Part shown: positions 1-7,641 of the stretch, one piece after another
How the letters are laid out: every line of letters begins with the position of its first letter
Numbering within the stretch: the stretch's first letter is position 1
Assembly (NCBI RefSeq): GCF_947500975.1
Contig: NZ_CANMUE010000003.1
Location: 186,001-250,000 of the forward strand
Reading direction: 5' to 3'
Length of the DNA: 64,000 nucleotides
Origin: an uncultured Polaribacter sp.
GTDB lineage: Bacteria; Bacteroidota; Bacteroidia; Flavobacteriales; Flavobacteriaceae
Notes under the pieces: model-generated
Told to the model about the DNA's origin: nothing
What the model saw: the letters and a program-made list of their open reading frames with translations, nothing else
Databases searched by the model: none
Position numbers and translations under genes: made by a program

Positions 1-651
1 ATCTTTATCGGGACCATTATAAGTAATTACTTGTGCGTCATGAGAATACCCACCAGCACTAAAACCACCTTCTAAAACTGGGCTTTTTGGATCTTTAATA
101 TTGATAAAAATAGGGCCTCCTTTATAGGTAGAGCTTCTACTTGCTCCAACTACATAAGCATACCCACTTTCTTCATTAATAACAATGTTATGTGCGCTTC
201 CAAATTCAGTAAAATTGGCGTCTGCTGTAAAAACTTCAGGCGGATTTACAACGTTTCTTAATCGTATTAAATCAAAAACTTGCATTCCATGATTTGATGC
301 TTCACTTACTATAAATGCATGATTATTATACACTTTTACATCTCTCCAACTACTATTAACAGTTCTTGTAGAAAGAGTTCCTAAAATTATTACTGATAAA
401 GGGTCAGAAATATCTATAAAAGTAACCCCTTTATTGGTACCCATTAAAGCATATTCTTTTTGAGTATCTGGGTCTGTCCAACCCCAACTATCATTTCCTT
501 CAGTACCCAATCCAGCAATTGTATTAAGTGAAATATGAGACATTAAATCGTAATCTTTACATGGGTATTCACCAGAAAATCCATTTTCACAAGGTGTTTG
601 CGCATTAATTAGAAGAGGCAAGAATAAGAGTATGAACCTAATTTTTTTCAT
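1..651 (-). CDS. choice-of-anchor B family protein (3' part outside window)
   Basis: This open frame runs 217 codons from an ATG at its right end to the left edge without a stop, so the C-terminus is missing. It starts MKKIRFILLFLPLLINAQ, a Sec signal peptide ending in the flavobacterial NAQ cleavage pattern, so the product is exported. The body shows LVIVD-type beta-propeller signatures (KGVTFIDISDPLSV, FINIKDPKSP) and the motifs WGWTDPDT, SSWRDVKVYNNHAFIVSE and SAHNIVINEESGYAY typical of choice-of-anchor B proteins. Family members usually carry a C-terminal sorting or anchoring tail, often for type IX secretion, which cannot be seen here. The substrate or role is unknown. Confidence 0.88.
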   Translation of the reverse strand, partial: MKKIRFILLFLPLLINAQTPCENGFSGEYPCKDYDLMSHISLNTIAGLGTEGNDSWGWTDPDTQKEYALMGTNKGVTFIDISDPLSVIILGTLSTRTVNSSWRDVKVYNNHAFIVSEASNHGMQVFDLIRLRNVVNPPEVFTADANFTEFGSAHNIVINEESGYAYVVGASRSSTYKGGPIFINIKDPKSPVLEGGFSAGGYSHDAQVITYNGPDKD

Positions 652-746
652 ATTTTTAAATTAAGAATAATCAAAAATACTATTTTAAAAGAGAAATTAA
701 TTTAATAACTGTGTTAAAGTGTTTAAATACTCCTGTAGAATCTAGT

Positions 747-754
747 TATATTTG
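747..754 (+). promoter_or_regulatory. -7 promoter box before thiL
   Basis: TATATTTG matches the Bacteroidota -7 consensus TAnnTTTG and ends four bases before the ATG chosen for thiL. This argues that the longer GTG-initiated reading upstream is not used and that the transcript has a very short leader. Confidence 0.55.
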
Positions 755-758
755 CAGC

Positions 759-1808
759 ATGTTAGAAGATAAGAATACACAAAAAACATCATTAGCGGAG
801 TTAGGTGAGTTTGGCTTGATCAATCATATTACAAAATATTTTAAAGTTGAAAATTCTTCAACAGTAAAAGCTGTCGGAGATGATGCTGCTGTTTTAGATG
901 CATCTAAAAAGCAAACTTTAATTACAACAGATTTGTTGATTGAAGGTGTACATTTTGATTTAAGTTATATGCCATTAAAACATTTAGGATACAAGGCTGT
1001 TATGGTTAATTTATCTGATGTGTATGCTATGAATGGTGTTGCAGAGCAAATTACGGTTTCAATTGCAGTTTCTAACAGGTTTTCACTTGAGGCAATTGAA
1101 GAATTATATGCAGGAATTCAGTTGGCTTGTGATACTTATAAAGTTGATTTAATTGGAGGAGATACAACATCATCTACCAAAGGAATTTTGATTTCTATAA
1201 CTGCAATTGGTAAGGCTGATAAAGAAGATATTGTGTATAGAAATGGCGCAAAAGAAACAGACTTAATTGTAGTTTCTGGCGATTTAGGTGCTGCATATTT
1301 AGGCTTACAAGTATTAGAAAGAGAGAAACAAGTTTTTAAAGTTGACCCTAATAATCAACCAGATTTAGATAATTATACTTATCTAATTGAACGCCAATTA
1401 AAACCCGAAGCAAGAAAAGATGTTACAGGTTTGTTAAAAGAATTAGAAGTAAAACCAACTTCTATGATTGATATTTCTGATGGATTATCTTCAGAACTTT
1501 TTCATATTTGTACACAAAGTAAAGTAGGTTGTAAAATTTATGAAGATAAGTTGCCTTTAGACCCACAAGTAATTTCTTCTTGTGAAGAATTTGAGTTAGA
1601 TTCAACGATGGTTGCTTTAAGCGGCGGTGAAGATTATGAATTACTGTTTACAGTACCAATTGCTGATTTTGATAAAATAAAAGCAAATCCTAATTTTTCT
1701 ATTATTGGTCATATAACAGCAGAAAATCAAGGTTTAAATTTAGTAACAAGAGCTAGCCAAGAAATTGAATTGAAAGCTCAGGGTTGGAATAGTTTAAACA
1801 AAGATTAA
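759..1808 (+). CDS. thiL: thiamine-monophosphate kinase
   Basis: ThiL phosphorylates thiamine monophosphate with ATP to give thiamine diphosphate, the last cytosolic step of cofactor synthesis. About 349 residues, normal for the family. Visible AIRS/ThiL motifs are AVGDDAAVLD and TTDLLIEGVHFD near the N-terminus, VNLSDVYAMNG, IGGDTTSS in the middle, then ISDGLSSELFHI and SGGEDYELLFTVP toward the C-terminus; the acidic residues bind Mg2+ and the phosphates. A GTG 48 bases upstream would add 16 residues, but it lies ahead of a good -7 box, so the internal ATG is preferred. It stands alone; no other thiamine gene is in the window. Confidence 0.93.
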   Translation: MLEDKNTQKTSLAELGEFGLINHITKYFKVENSSTVKAVGDDAAVLDASKKQTLITTDLLIEGVHFDLSYMPLKHLGYKAVMVNLSDVYAMNGVAEQITVSIAVSNRFSLEAIEELYAGIQLACDTYKVDLIGGDTTSSTKGILISITAIGKADKEDIVYRNGAKETDLIVVSGDLGAAYLGLQVLEREKQVFKVDPNNQPDLDNYTYLIERQLKPEARKDVTGLLKELEVKPTSMIDISDGLSSELFHICTQSKVGCKIYEDKLPLDPQVISSCEEFELDSTMVALSGGEDYELLFTVPIADFDKIKANPNFSIIGHITAENQGLNLVTRASQEIELKAQGWNSLNKD

Positions 1809-1847
1809 TTTAAAGTAAATTTTTTCAAGAAATAAATATAGGAAGTT

Positions 1848-2627
1848 TTAATTTATAAACCTTTTTAAAGCAACAATTAATTCATTTTTATTTTCAATAT
1901 GACTCATATGTCCATCATTAAAAATAATAAACTCTGAATTTGTATTTTTTGCTTCATTTAAAGAAAGTTCAAAATTTAAAACAGGATCTTTTTTTCCAAT
2001 AATAATTAATTTTTTAAAATCGTTATTGACTAAAACATGATTTCTGTTTATACGTAATCTCATACCTTCTTGACCAGCAATATAACCTTGAATTGGAGTT
2101 TGTAAGGCTTCTTGTAAAGCCGATTTTATTTCTTCTTTATACCTAGTTCTACTTTCTTTACCAAACAAATTGGTAAAAGACATTCGTACCATATTTGTAA
2201 AATTGGCCTGAATCATTTTGTTTGCTCTTAATCGTAGTTTTTTACGTTCAACATCATCGTTATTAGATGTAGAATTTAGTAAACATAAACCTTTAATTTT
2301 CTGTGGATTTTTCTCAGCAAAAGACAAAGCAACATAACCTCCTAAAGAATGTCCTATTATAAAACATTTTCTAATTCTTAGATGTTTTAAAACAGCTTCA
2401 ACACTTTCGGCAAACAATTCCATAGAATGCACATAGCCCAAACAATCAGATTTTCCATGACCTAACAAATCAATGCTAATTACTCTATTTCTTTTAGAAA
2501 TTTCTGGAATAATTTGTTGCCACATGGTAGCGTTTTCTAAAAAACCATGAAGTAAAACAACAGCTGCTCCTTTTCCTACATCAGAAAAAGAAATGTTTGC
2601 ATTTTTAAAAGTGATTGATTTTTGCAT
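1848..2627 (-). CDS. alpha/beta-fold hydrolase
   Basis: A cytosolic alpha/beta hydrolase of about 259 residues with a complete apparent catalytic set: oxyanion segment LLHGFLEN, nucleophile elbow GHSLGG (Ser about 94), acid in GKKDPVLN (Asp about 214) and His in NDGHMSH (about 240). The order fits BioH/esterase-like enzymes, but the substrate cannot be told from sequence. The frame extends eight codons upstream (MKYTYFCV), but a TATTTTTG -7 box overlaps that extension, so the start MQKSITF is chosen. It is transcribed divergently from brnQ with a very short intergenic gap. Confidence 0.85.
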   Translation of the reverse strand: MQKSITFKNANISFSDVGKGAAVVLLHGFLENATMWQQIIPEISKRNRVISIDLLGHGKSDCLGYVHSMELFAESVEAVLKHLRIRKCFIIGHSLGGYVALSFAEKNPQKIKGLCLLNSTSNNDDVERKKLRLRANKMIQANFTNMVRMSFTNLFGKESRTRYKEEIKSALQEALQTPIQGYIAGQEGMRLRINRNHVLVNNDFKKLIIIGKKDPVLNFELSLNEAKNTNSEFIIFNDGHMSHIENKNELIVALKRFIN

Positions 2628-2671
2628 CACGCAAAAATATGTATATTTCAAGAATTAAAATCTAATAACTA

Positions 2672-3955
2672 ATGAACAAAACAAAAGAAATTTGGATTGC
2701 TGGTTTTGCACTTTTTTCCCTTTTTTTTGGTGCAGGAAACTTATTATTACCTTCTCTTTTAGGATATAATGCTGGCGAAAATTGGTTTTGGGTAACCATT
2801 GGTTTTATGGTAACAGCAGTTGTTATACCTATTATTGGTATTTTAGCACACGCAAAATTACAAGGTACTTTGTATGATTTTGGTAAAAAAGTTTCACCTT
2901 TTTTTAGTTTAGTATACTGTATTATTGTTTACTTAATTTCAATAGCAATTCCATCACCAAGAACCGCATCTGCAACTCATGAAATTGCAATACATCCATT
3001 TTTTGGTACAAGTCCATTATTAACTAGTTGTATTTATTTTTCTTTAGTTTTAATATTTGTTTTAAATCGATCTAAAATTTTAAATTTAATAGGTAAATAT
3101 CTTACACCTTTTATTGTCTTAATTTTAGTTTTAGTAATTGGTATTGGCTTGTTTTCTAGTGATATGATTATGAACCCAAGTACGTTTAAAACACCAATTG
3201 TTGCTGGTTTGTTAGAAGGCTATCAAACTTTTGATGCCATTGGAGCTGTTGTTGTTGGAGGTGTGGTTATTATATCTTTAAAATTAAAAGGACATAATTC
3301 TTTCGAAGATAAAAAAGAACTGATAAAAAAAGCAGGAATTATTGCCGGAATTGGACTTTTTGTAATTTATGCAGGGTTAATTGCAGTAGGTGCTTTTTAT
3401 GGATCAGAAATTTTGGTTGATAATACACTAAGTGGAGATATGCAAAGAGCAAATTTATTAAGAGGAATTAGTATTTCTACCCTTGGTAATATTGGAAATA
3501 CTTTTTTAAGTATTTTAATTGCTTTGGCTTGTTTTACAACTGCTGTTGGTATAATTACTGGAACTGCAGATTATTTTAAAGGTTTGTTTAGAAACTCTCA
3601 AAAAGCTTATATAATTACCGCTGTTGTTTCTTGTTTGGTTGGTGTTTTGGTTGGTCAAATGGATTTTCATTCAATTATAGTAATTGCATTGCCAGTTTTA
3701 ATGTTTATTTACCCAATAACTATTGTACTAATTTTATTAAATGTTGTAAATGATAAGTTTGCAACTCCGCTTGTTTTTAGAGCAGTTGTTTTAGTAACCT
3801 TTATTTTTAGTATTCCAGATTTTTTAGGCTTTATTATTTCTAGTGAAAGTTTAACACAGATAAAAAACATAATTCCTCTTGCTAATTACAGTTTAGGTTG
3901 GGTAATTCCTGCTATTTTAACTTTTGGAGTTTTAAATTTAAAGAAGGCTCGTTAA
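2672..3955 (+). CDS. brnQ: branched-chain amino acid transporter, LIVCS family
   Basis: A 427-residue inner-membrane carrier of the LIVCS (BrnQ) family, which imports Leu, Ile and Val by cation symport. The N-terminus shows the family signature FALFSLFFGAGNLLLPSLLG, followed by roughly twelve hydrophobic segments separated by short loops; the conserved IPSPRTASATHEIA stretch follows TM3. Length and motif order are typical. It diverges from the hydrolase on the other strand and is followed by an AraC regulator after about 75 bases; whether that regulator acts on brnQ is not evident. Confidence 0.92.
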   Translation: MNKTKEIWIAGFALFSLFFGAGNLLLPSLLGYNAGENWFWVTIGFMVTAVVIPIIGILAHAKLQGTLYDFGKKVSPFFSLVYCIIVYLISIAIPSPRTASATHEIAIHPFFGTSPLLTSCIYFSLVLIFVLNRSKILNLIGKYLTPFIVLILVLVIGIGLFSSDMIMNPSTFKTPIVAGLLEGYQTFDAIGAVVVGGVVIISLKLKGHNSFEDKKELIKKAGIIAGIGLFVIYAGLIAVGAFYGSEILVDNTLSGDMQRANLLRGISISTLGNIGNTFLSILIALACFTTAVGIITGTADYFKGLFRNSQKAYIITAVVSCLVGVLVGQMDFHSIIVIALPVLMFIYPITIVLILLNVVNDKFATPLVFRAVVLVTFIFSIPDFLGFIISSESLTQIKNIIPLANYSLGWVIPAILTFGVLNLKKAR

Positions 3956-4032
3956 AATATTTAGGTAAAAAAACACTCATTACTTTAATGTTTTTAAATT
4001 AATTACGACCAACAAATAAAATAAGTAAACTA

Positions 4033-4872
4033 TTGGCAGTACAAGATATCATAAAATATACCTTTGAAGACACCTTTTCATTAAGTACAGTTCAGTTTGA
4101 TAAAGCTTGTACTATAGAGCATAATGAGCAAATAAATGCATATTCTATCTATTGGATTCAAGAAGGAACAGGAATTTATAATATAGATTTTGAACAATAT
4201 ACTTTTACAGATAATGTGTTGTTTTTTTTATCCCCAGGTCAAGTTTTTACAGTAGATTCTGAACAAATAAAAACAGCTTATAAGCTTACGTTTATTCGTG
4301 ATTTTTACTGTATTCAAACTCATGATAAAGAGGTGGCTTGTAATGGTATTTTATTTAATAATGTTTATGAAACCCCGTTTGTAAAACCTTGTAAAAAAGA
4401 AACTGCAAAGCTAAATTTTATTTTAGAAAGTTTAATTGAAGAATTTCAACAAAAGGATACGGCAAAATATGACATGTTACAAGCGTATTTAAAGCAGTTT
4501 ATTATACATACAGTGCGTGTCAAAAAAGAAAACCATATTATAAAAGAAGATACAGAAACACGTCTTTTTAAAGATTTTAGTTTGTTGGTAGATCAAAACT
4601 TTAGAAGCCTACATTCTGTAACTGATTATGCAAATAGATTAGGTCTTTCGCCAAAATCGATTACTAAAAGCTTTCAGAAAATAGGTGTCACAACACCATC
4701 ACAATTTATAAAAAACAGAATTTTGTTAGAAGCAAAACGATTGCTAATTTATACAGATAAAACGGTAAAAGAAATTGCTTTTGAACTTGGTTTTAATGAC
4801 CCTGCCTATTTTACGCGCTTTTTTACTAAAGGAGTTCTAAAATCTCCGCTTCAGTTTAAAAAAGAATATTAA
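4033..4872 (+). CDS. AraC family transcriptional regulator
   Basis: A 279-residue regulator. The N-terminal half (about 1-165) looks like a cupin-type sensing domain. The C-terminal 100 residues form the AraC DNA-binding domain with two helix-turn-helix units, around 195-215 (ADYANRLGLSPKSITKSFQK-like) and 243-264 (VKEIAFELGFNDPAYFTRFF). The only usable start is a TTG (MAVQDIIKYTFED); no in-frame ATG precedes it. It lies directly upstream of a thioredoxin/AhpD-like cluster whose two promoters share AraC-type direct repeats, so it is the probable regulator of that cluster. The inducer is unknown. Confidence 0.9.
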   Translation: MAVQDIIKYTFEDTFSLSTVQFDKACTIEHNEQINAYSIYWIQEGTGIYNIDFEQYTFTDNVLFFLSPGQVFTVDSEQIKTAYKLTFIRDFYCIQTHDKEVACNGILFNNVYETPFVKPCKKETAKLNFILESLIEEFQQKDTAKYDMLQAYLKQFIIHTVRVKKENHIIKEDTETRLFKDFSLLVDQNFRSLHSVTDYANRLGLSPKSITKSFQKIGVTTPSQFIKNRILLEAKRLLIYTDKTVKEIAFELGFNDPAYFTRFFTKGVLKSPLQFKKEY

Positions 4873-4897
4873 TTAACTTATTAAGTTTTAAAATATA

Positions 4898-4938
4898 TAA
4901 CACAAAAACCATTTGAAATTCAAATGGTTTTTGTGTTA
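4898..4938. terminator. perfect 18-bp stem-loop after araC-type gene
   Basis: Two perfectly complementary 18-base arms are separated by the five-base loop AAATT. The U-rich right arm (GGTTTTTGTG) resembles an intrinsic terminator without a long terminal T run. It ends the regulator transcript and insulates it from the thioredoxin promoter. Confidence 0.65.
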
Positions 4939-4988
4939 TGTGTGGATTTGTATTGTTTAAAATTGATAAAAAACCAGAAAAAAAGCTA

Positions 4989-5045
4989 GTCCAAACTGTA
5001 GGAACTTTTGTCCAATTTTTCAGGTTAAAGTTGGTTGCATCTTTG
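4989..5045 (+). promoter_or_regulatory. AraC-type operator and promoter, copy 1 (trx)
   Basis: Two direct half-sites (TCCAA and TCCAA) lie exactly 21 bp apart, two helical turns, with the conserved block GGAACTTTTGTCCA between and over the second. The -7-like box CATCTTTG begins 27 bp after the second half-site and is preceded by GTTG. The same architecture with the same spacing recurs about 410 bp downstream. Paired direct half-sites at about 21 bp are the usual target of AraC-family proteins, and an AraC gene lies immediately upstream; binding itself is inferred. Confidence 0.6.
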
Positions 5046-5071
5046 CAGTGTAATTAAAAACAATTAAAAAT

Positions 5072-5386
5072 ATGGAAACTCAATTAGAACAAATAGACGT
5101 AAAAAATATCATAGAAAATAACACTACTGTATTATTAGACTTTTATGCAGATTGGTGTGGGCCGTGTCAAACATTAATGCCTACCATTAATAAGTTAACA
5201 GATGAATTAAAAGACGATGTTATTATAAAAAAAGTAAATGTTGATAACAATCAAGAGTTAGCAGCAAAATTTAGCATCAGAAATATACCAACATTAATTT
5301 TTTTTAAAGATGGAAAACCAGCTGATAGACATACAGGTTTAATCACAGAAAGAAATTTAAGACAAAAGATAGACAGATTAAGTTAA
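5072..5386 (+). CDS. thioredoxin
   Basis: A 104-residue cytosolic thioredoxin with active site ADWCGPC (Cys29, Cys32), the buried cis-Pro in IRNIPTLIFF and the usual FKDGK turn. It reduces protein disulfides at NADPH/thioredoxin reductase cost. Short, with no signal peptide or extra domain. It heads a cluster with an AhpD-like protein and a cupredoxin-like protein, so it may be the electron donor for the CxxC enzyme downstream. A candidate AraC operator and TTTG-type promoter precede it. A second thioredoxin gene lies far downstream in the window. Confidence 0.93.
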   Translation: METQLEQIDVKNIIENNTTVLLDFYADWCGPCQTLMPTINKLTDELKDDVIIKKVNVDNNQELAAKFSIRNIPTLIFFKDGKPADRHTGLITERNLRQKIDRLS

Positions 5387-5398
5387 GTTTTTAAGCTG

Positions 5399-5455
5399 TC
5401 CAAACCAAAGGAACTTTTGTCCATTTTTAAAGGTCGTAATCAGTTGCACCTTTGT
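5399..5455 (+). promoter_or_regulatory. AraC-type operator and promoter, copy 2
   Basis: This is a second copy of the unit found ahead of the thioredoxin gene. CCAAAC, four variable bases, then GGAACTTTTGTCCA are conserved; the half-sites (CCCA/TCCA) are again 21 bp apart. The box CACCTTTG again begins 27 bp after the second half-site, preceded by GTTG. It would drive the mini-ORF and the AhpD-like gene. Conservation of exactly the operator and spacing, while the surrounding bases differ, suggests selection. Confidence 0.6.
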
Positions 5456-5489
5456 GGTATCAATTAATAATAACTAAAAAAACAAATTA

Positions 5490-5584
5490 TGAAAACAACA
5501 GAAAATTACCAATGTCCAAACTGCTGGGGTTATCAGACATATGATGAACAAAATCCAGAACAAGAACTTTGTACTTGTGAATAA
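5490..5584 (+). pseudogene. Cys-rich mini-protein, apparently frameshifted
   Basis: From the ATG the frame reads MKTTENYQCP and then, one base out of register, NCWGYQTYDEQNPEQELCTCE before TAA. Joined, these give a 31-residue peptide with a CPNCWG and CTC arrangement that looks like a small zinc- or redox-type knuckle. As written, the ATG frame continues for 42 codons into unrelated residues, and the Cys-rich frame alone would start at an internal ATG as a 23-residue peptide. The break is inside CCAACTGC, where one A appears to be missing. It sits under its own AraC-type promoter, so it may be functional with a sequence error or a recent loss. I do not recognise a family with certainty. Confidence 0.4.
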
Positions 5585-5680
5585 GAAAAGAGTAAATAAA
5601 ACAATTAATAATCAATAACAATCTGCTGACACAGTTTCAGCACAAATAAAAAAATCCTGTTTGCAACAGGTATTACAATT

Positions 5681-6229
5681 ATGAGCACATTTAATGTACC
5701 AACAAAAAAAGAAGTTTCAGAAAATAACCAAGTAATTTTTAATCAACTAGAAAAAGGATTAGGCTTTGTACCAAATTTATATGCGTCTTTTGCCCATAGC
5801 GAAACTGCGCTTGGAAACTTTTTAGCTTTTGGAAATGCTAAAACAAGTTTTTCTGCTAAAGAAAAAGAAGTAATTAATTTAGCAGTAAGCCAAGTAAATG
5901 AGTGCGTATATTGTTTATCTGCACACACTGCAATAGGTAAAATGAATGGTTTTAATGAAGAGCAAATTTTAGAGTTAAGAACCGGAGTTGCTTCATTTGA
6001 CACCAAATTAGATGCTTTAGCAAAATTTTCTAGAAGTGTTGCTTTACATAGAGGAGCAACAGCAACAGAAGCTGTAGAAAATTTTTATAAAGTAGGTTAT
6101 ACAAAAGGAAATTTAGCAGATGCAATTTTATTAATTGGAGAAATTACCATAACAAATTACTTTCATAGAGTAACAGAAGTTCCTGTAGATTTTCCAATAG
6201 CACAAGAATTAGAATTAGTAACAGTTTAA
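5681..6229 (+). CDS. AhpD-like carboxymuconolactone decarboxylase family protein
   Basis: A 182-residue protein of the AhpD/CMD superfamily (peroxidase-related enzymes). The signature NECVYCLSAHT places the redox pair at Cys75 and Cys78 with His82, the proton-relay arrangement of AhpD-type alkylhydroperoxidases. The helical scaffold motifs (EKEVINLAVS before, LADAILLIGEITITNYFHR after) agree. The likely role is disposal of organic peroxides or other reactive electrophiles, with the upstream thioredoxin a plausible reductant; the actual substrate is unknown. The leader contains a small hairpin, CCTGTT-TGC-AACAGG, just before the start. Confidence 0.85.
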   Translation: MSTFNVPTKKEVSENNQVIFNQLEKGLGFVPNLYASFAHSETALGNFLAFGNAKTSFSAKEKEVINLAVSQVNECVYCLSAHTAIGKMNGFNEEQILELRTGVASFDTKLDALAKFSRSVALHRGATATEAVENFYKVGYTKGNLADAILLIGEITITNYFHRVTEVPVDFPIAQELELVTV

Positions 6230-6247
6230 TAATAAATAAAAGTAAAA

Positions 6248-6625
6248 ATGAAAAAAATAGTAACAGTATTAGTAATCGTATTAGCGTTTGCATTTAACAC
6301 AAATGCTCAGAAACAAGAAGGAGTAAAAACAGTTTCTTTAGAACAAACTAAAGGCGAGTTTACTCAAAAACAAATTACATTATCAGAAGGAACATATGTT
6401 TTTGAAGTGTCTAATAATAACGCAGCAGCAGAGGTTGGATTGGTTTTAATTAAAGACGGAGATGATGGAAAAAACGCAAAAAATCATATTCAAAATGCAT
6501 ATGTATCAGAAATGGTAAAACACGGAAAAAAACAATCTTCGAAAGAAGTGGTTTTAGCAAAAGGAACTTATAAATATTTTTGTCCTTTTAATAAAACACC
6601 TCAATATACATTAATTGTAGAGTAA
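6248..6625 (+). CDS. secreted cupredoxin-like protein
   Basis: A 125-residue exported protein with a clear signal peptide (MKKIVTVLVIVLAFAFNTNAQ). The remainder has the beta-sandwich spacing of a cupredoxin: GTYVFEVSNNNAAAEVGLVL early and KGTYKYFCPFNKTPQYTLIVE at the end. A normal type 1 copper site needs Cys, two His and often Met; here the Cys is present in YFCPF, but the His/Met that usually follow are replaced, so copper binding is doubtful. It follows the AhpD-like gene by 18 bases and is probably its last co-transcribed partner. Confidence 0.75.
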   Translation: MKKIVTVLVIVLAFAFNTNAQKQEGVKTVSLEQTKGEFTQKQITLSEGTYVFEVSNNNAAAEVGLVLIKDGDDGKNAKNHIQNAYVSEMVKHGKKQSSKEVVLAKGTYKYFCPFNKTPQYTLIVE

Positions 6626-6644
6626 TTTAGGTTGTATTTATTAT

Positions 6645-6676
6645 AAAAATGCGAACAGAAATGTTCGCATTTTTTT
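6645..6676 (+). terminator. intrinsic terminator of the redox cluster
   Basis: The arms AAAAATGCGAACA and TGTTCGCATTTTT pair perfectly around a GAAA tetraloop and run into a T tract. This is a canonical Rho-independent terminator 20 bases after the cupredoxin-like gene. Confidence 0.9.
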
Positions 6677-6750
6677 GACTAAAAAAAACCTATAAAATTG
6701 ACATAAATAAGATACATAAAAGTTGGTTTTAGGTTCAAATTTAAAAGCCT

Positions 6751-6758
6751 TATTTTTG
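6751..6758 (+). promoter_or_regulatory. -7 promoter box before hydrolase gene
   Basis: TATTTTTG matches TAnnTTTG and lies about 25 bases before the TTG start of the next gene. A TTGG about 25 bases further upstream could serve as the -33 element, at slightly longer spacing than usual. Confidence 0.45.
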
Positions 6759-6783
6759 ATGTAATAAAAAATTAAAACAGTAT

Positions 6784-7569
6784 TTGTTAAATTATTATTC
6801 ATATCCTCATAAAAATTCAGTAGAATGGGTAACTTTTGTTCATGGTGCAGGAGGTTCTAGTTCTATTTGGTACAAACAAGTACGTGAATTTAAAAAGGAA
6901 TTTAATGTGCTTATTTTAGATTTAAGAGGTCATGGAGATAGTGAACCTAAACTAAAAGACACTTTTAGCTCTAAATACACTTTTGATTCTATAACTATTG
7001 ATATTATTGAAGTTATTGAGTATTTGAAAATTAAAAAATCGCACTTTATTGGTATTTCTTTAGGAACAATTTTGATACGTAATTTGGCTGAAAAAAGGCA
7101 TGATTTAGTACAAAGTATGATTATGGGAGGTGCAATTATAAAATTAAATTTCCGATCTCAAGTATTAATGAAAATTGGAAATATTTTTAAATCAATAGTG
7201 CCTTATATGATGTTGTACAAACTCTTTGCATTTATTATTATGCCAAAGAAAAATCATAAAAAATCGAGATTGTTATTTGTTAACGAAGCTAAAAAACTAT
7301 ATCAAAAAGAATTTTTACGTTGGTTTAAATTAACGTCAGAAATTAATCCTCTGCTTCGTTTTTTCAGAACTAAAGAGATAAAAATACCCACTTTGTATGT
7401 TATGGGTTCAGAAGATCATTTGTTTTTACCTTCTATAAAAAACATAGTTTCTAAACATGTTTATTCTTCACTTTTTGTGGTTGATAATTGTGGTCATATT
7501 GTAAATGTTGAGCAATCAGAAACTTTTAATACGCAATCAATTCGTTTTATTACTTCTTTATCTTTTTAG
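6784..7569 (+). CDS. alpha/beta-fold hydrolase
   Basis: A 261-residue alpha/beta hydrolase with oxyanion segment FVHGAGGSS, LRGHGDS, nucleophile elbow GISLG (Ser92), acid in GSEDHLF (Asp211) and catalytic His in NCGHIVNVE (His238). It starts with TTG; no in-frame ATG is suitably placed. It has only loose similarity to the other hydrolase of this window. It precedes a KDG kinase gene that has its own promoter, so no functional link is clear. The substrate is unknown; esterase or C-C hydrolase are both possible. Confidence 0.85.
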   Translation: MLNYYSYPHKNSVEWVTFVHGAGGSSSIWYKQVREFKKEFNVLILDLRGHGDSEPKLKDTFSSKYTFDSITIDIIEVIEYLKIKKSHFIGISLGTILIRNLAEKRHDLVQSMIMGGAIIKLNFRSQVLMKIGNIFKSIVPYMMLYKLFAFIIMPKKNHKKSRLLFVNEAKKLYQKEFLRWFKLTSEINPLLRFFRTKEIKIPTLYVMGSEDHLFLPSIKNIVSKHVYSSLFVVDNCGHIVNVEQSETFNTQSIRFITSLSF

Positions 7570-7641
7570 GAAAATTATCATTAAAAAACGCTTCTTTTAT
7601 CTATTCTTATAAAGTATCTTTGCTATGAAAAGTATTTTATT

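Noticed and set aside
711..758. GTG start extending thiL by 16 residues
   Set aside because: The extension lies across a TATATTTG promoter box and adds residues outside the family alignment.
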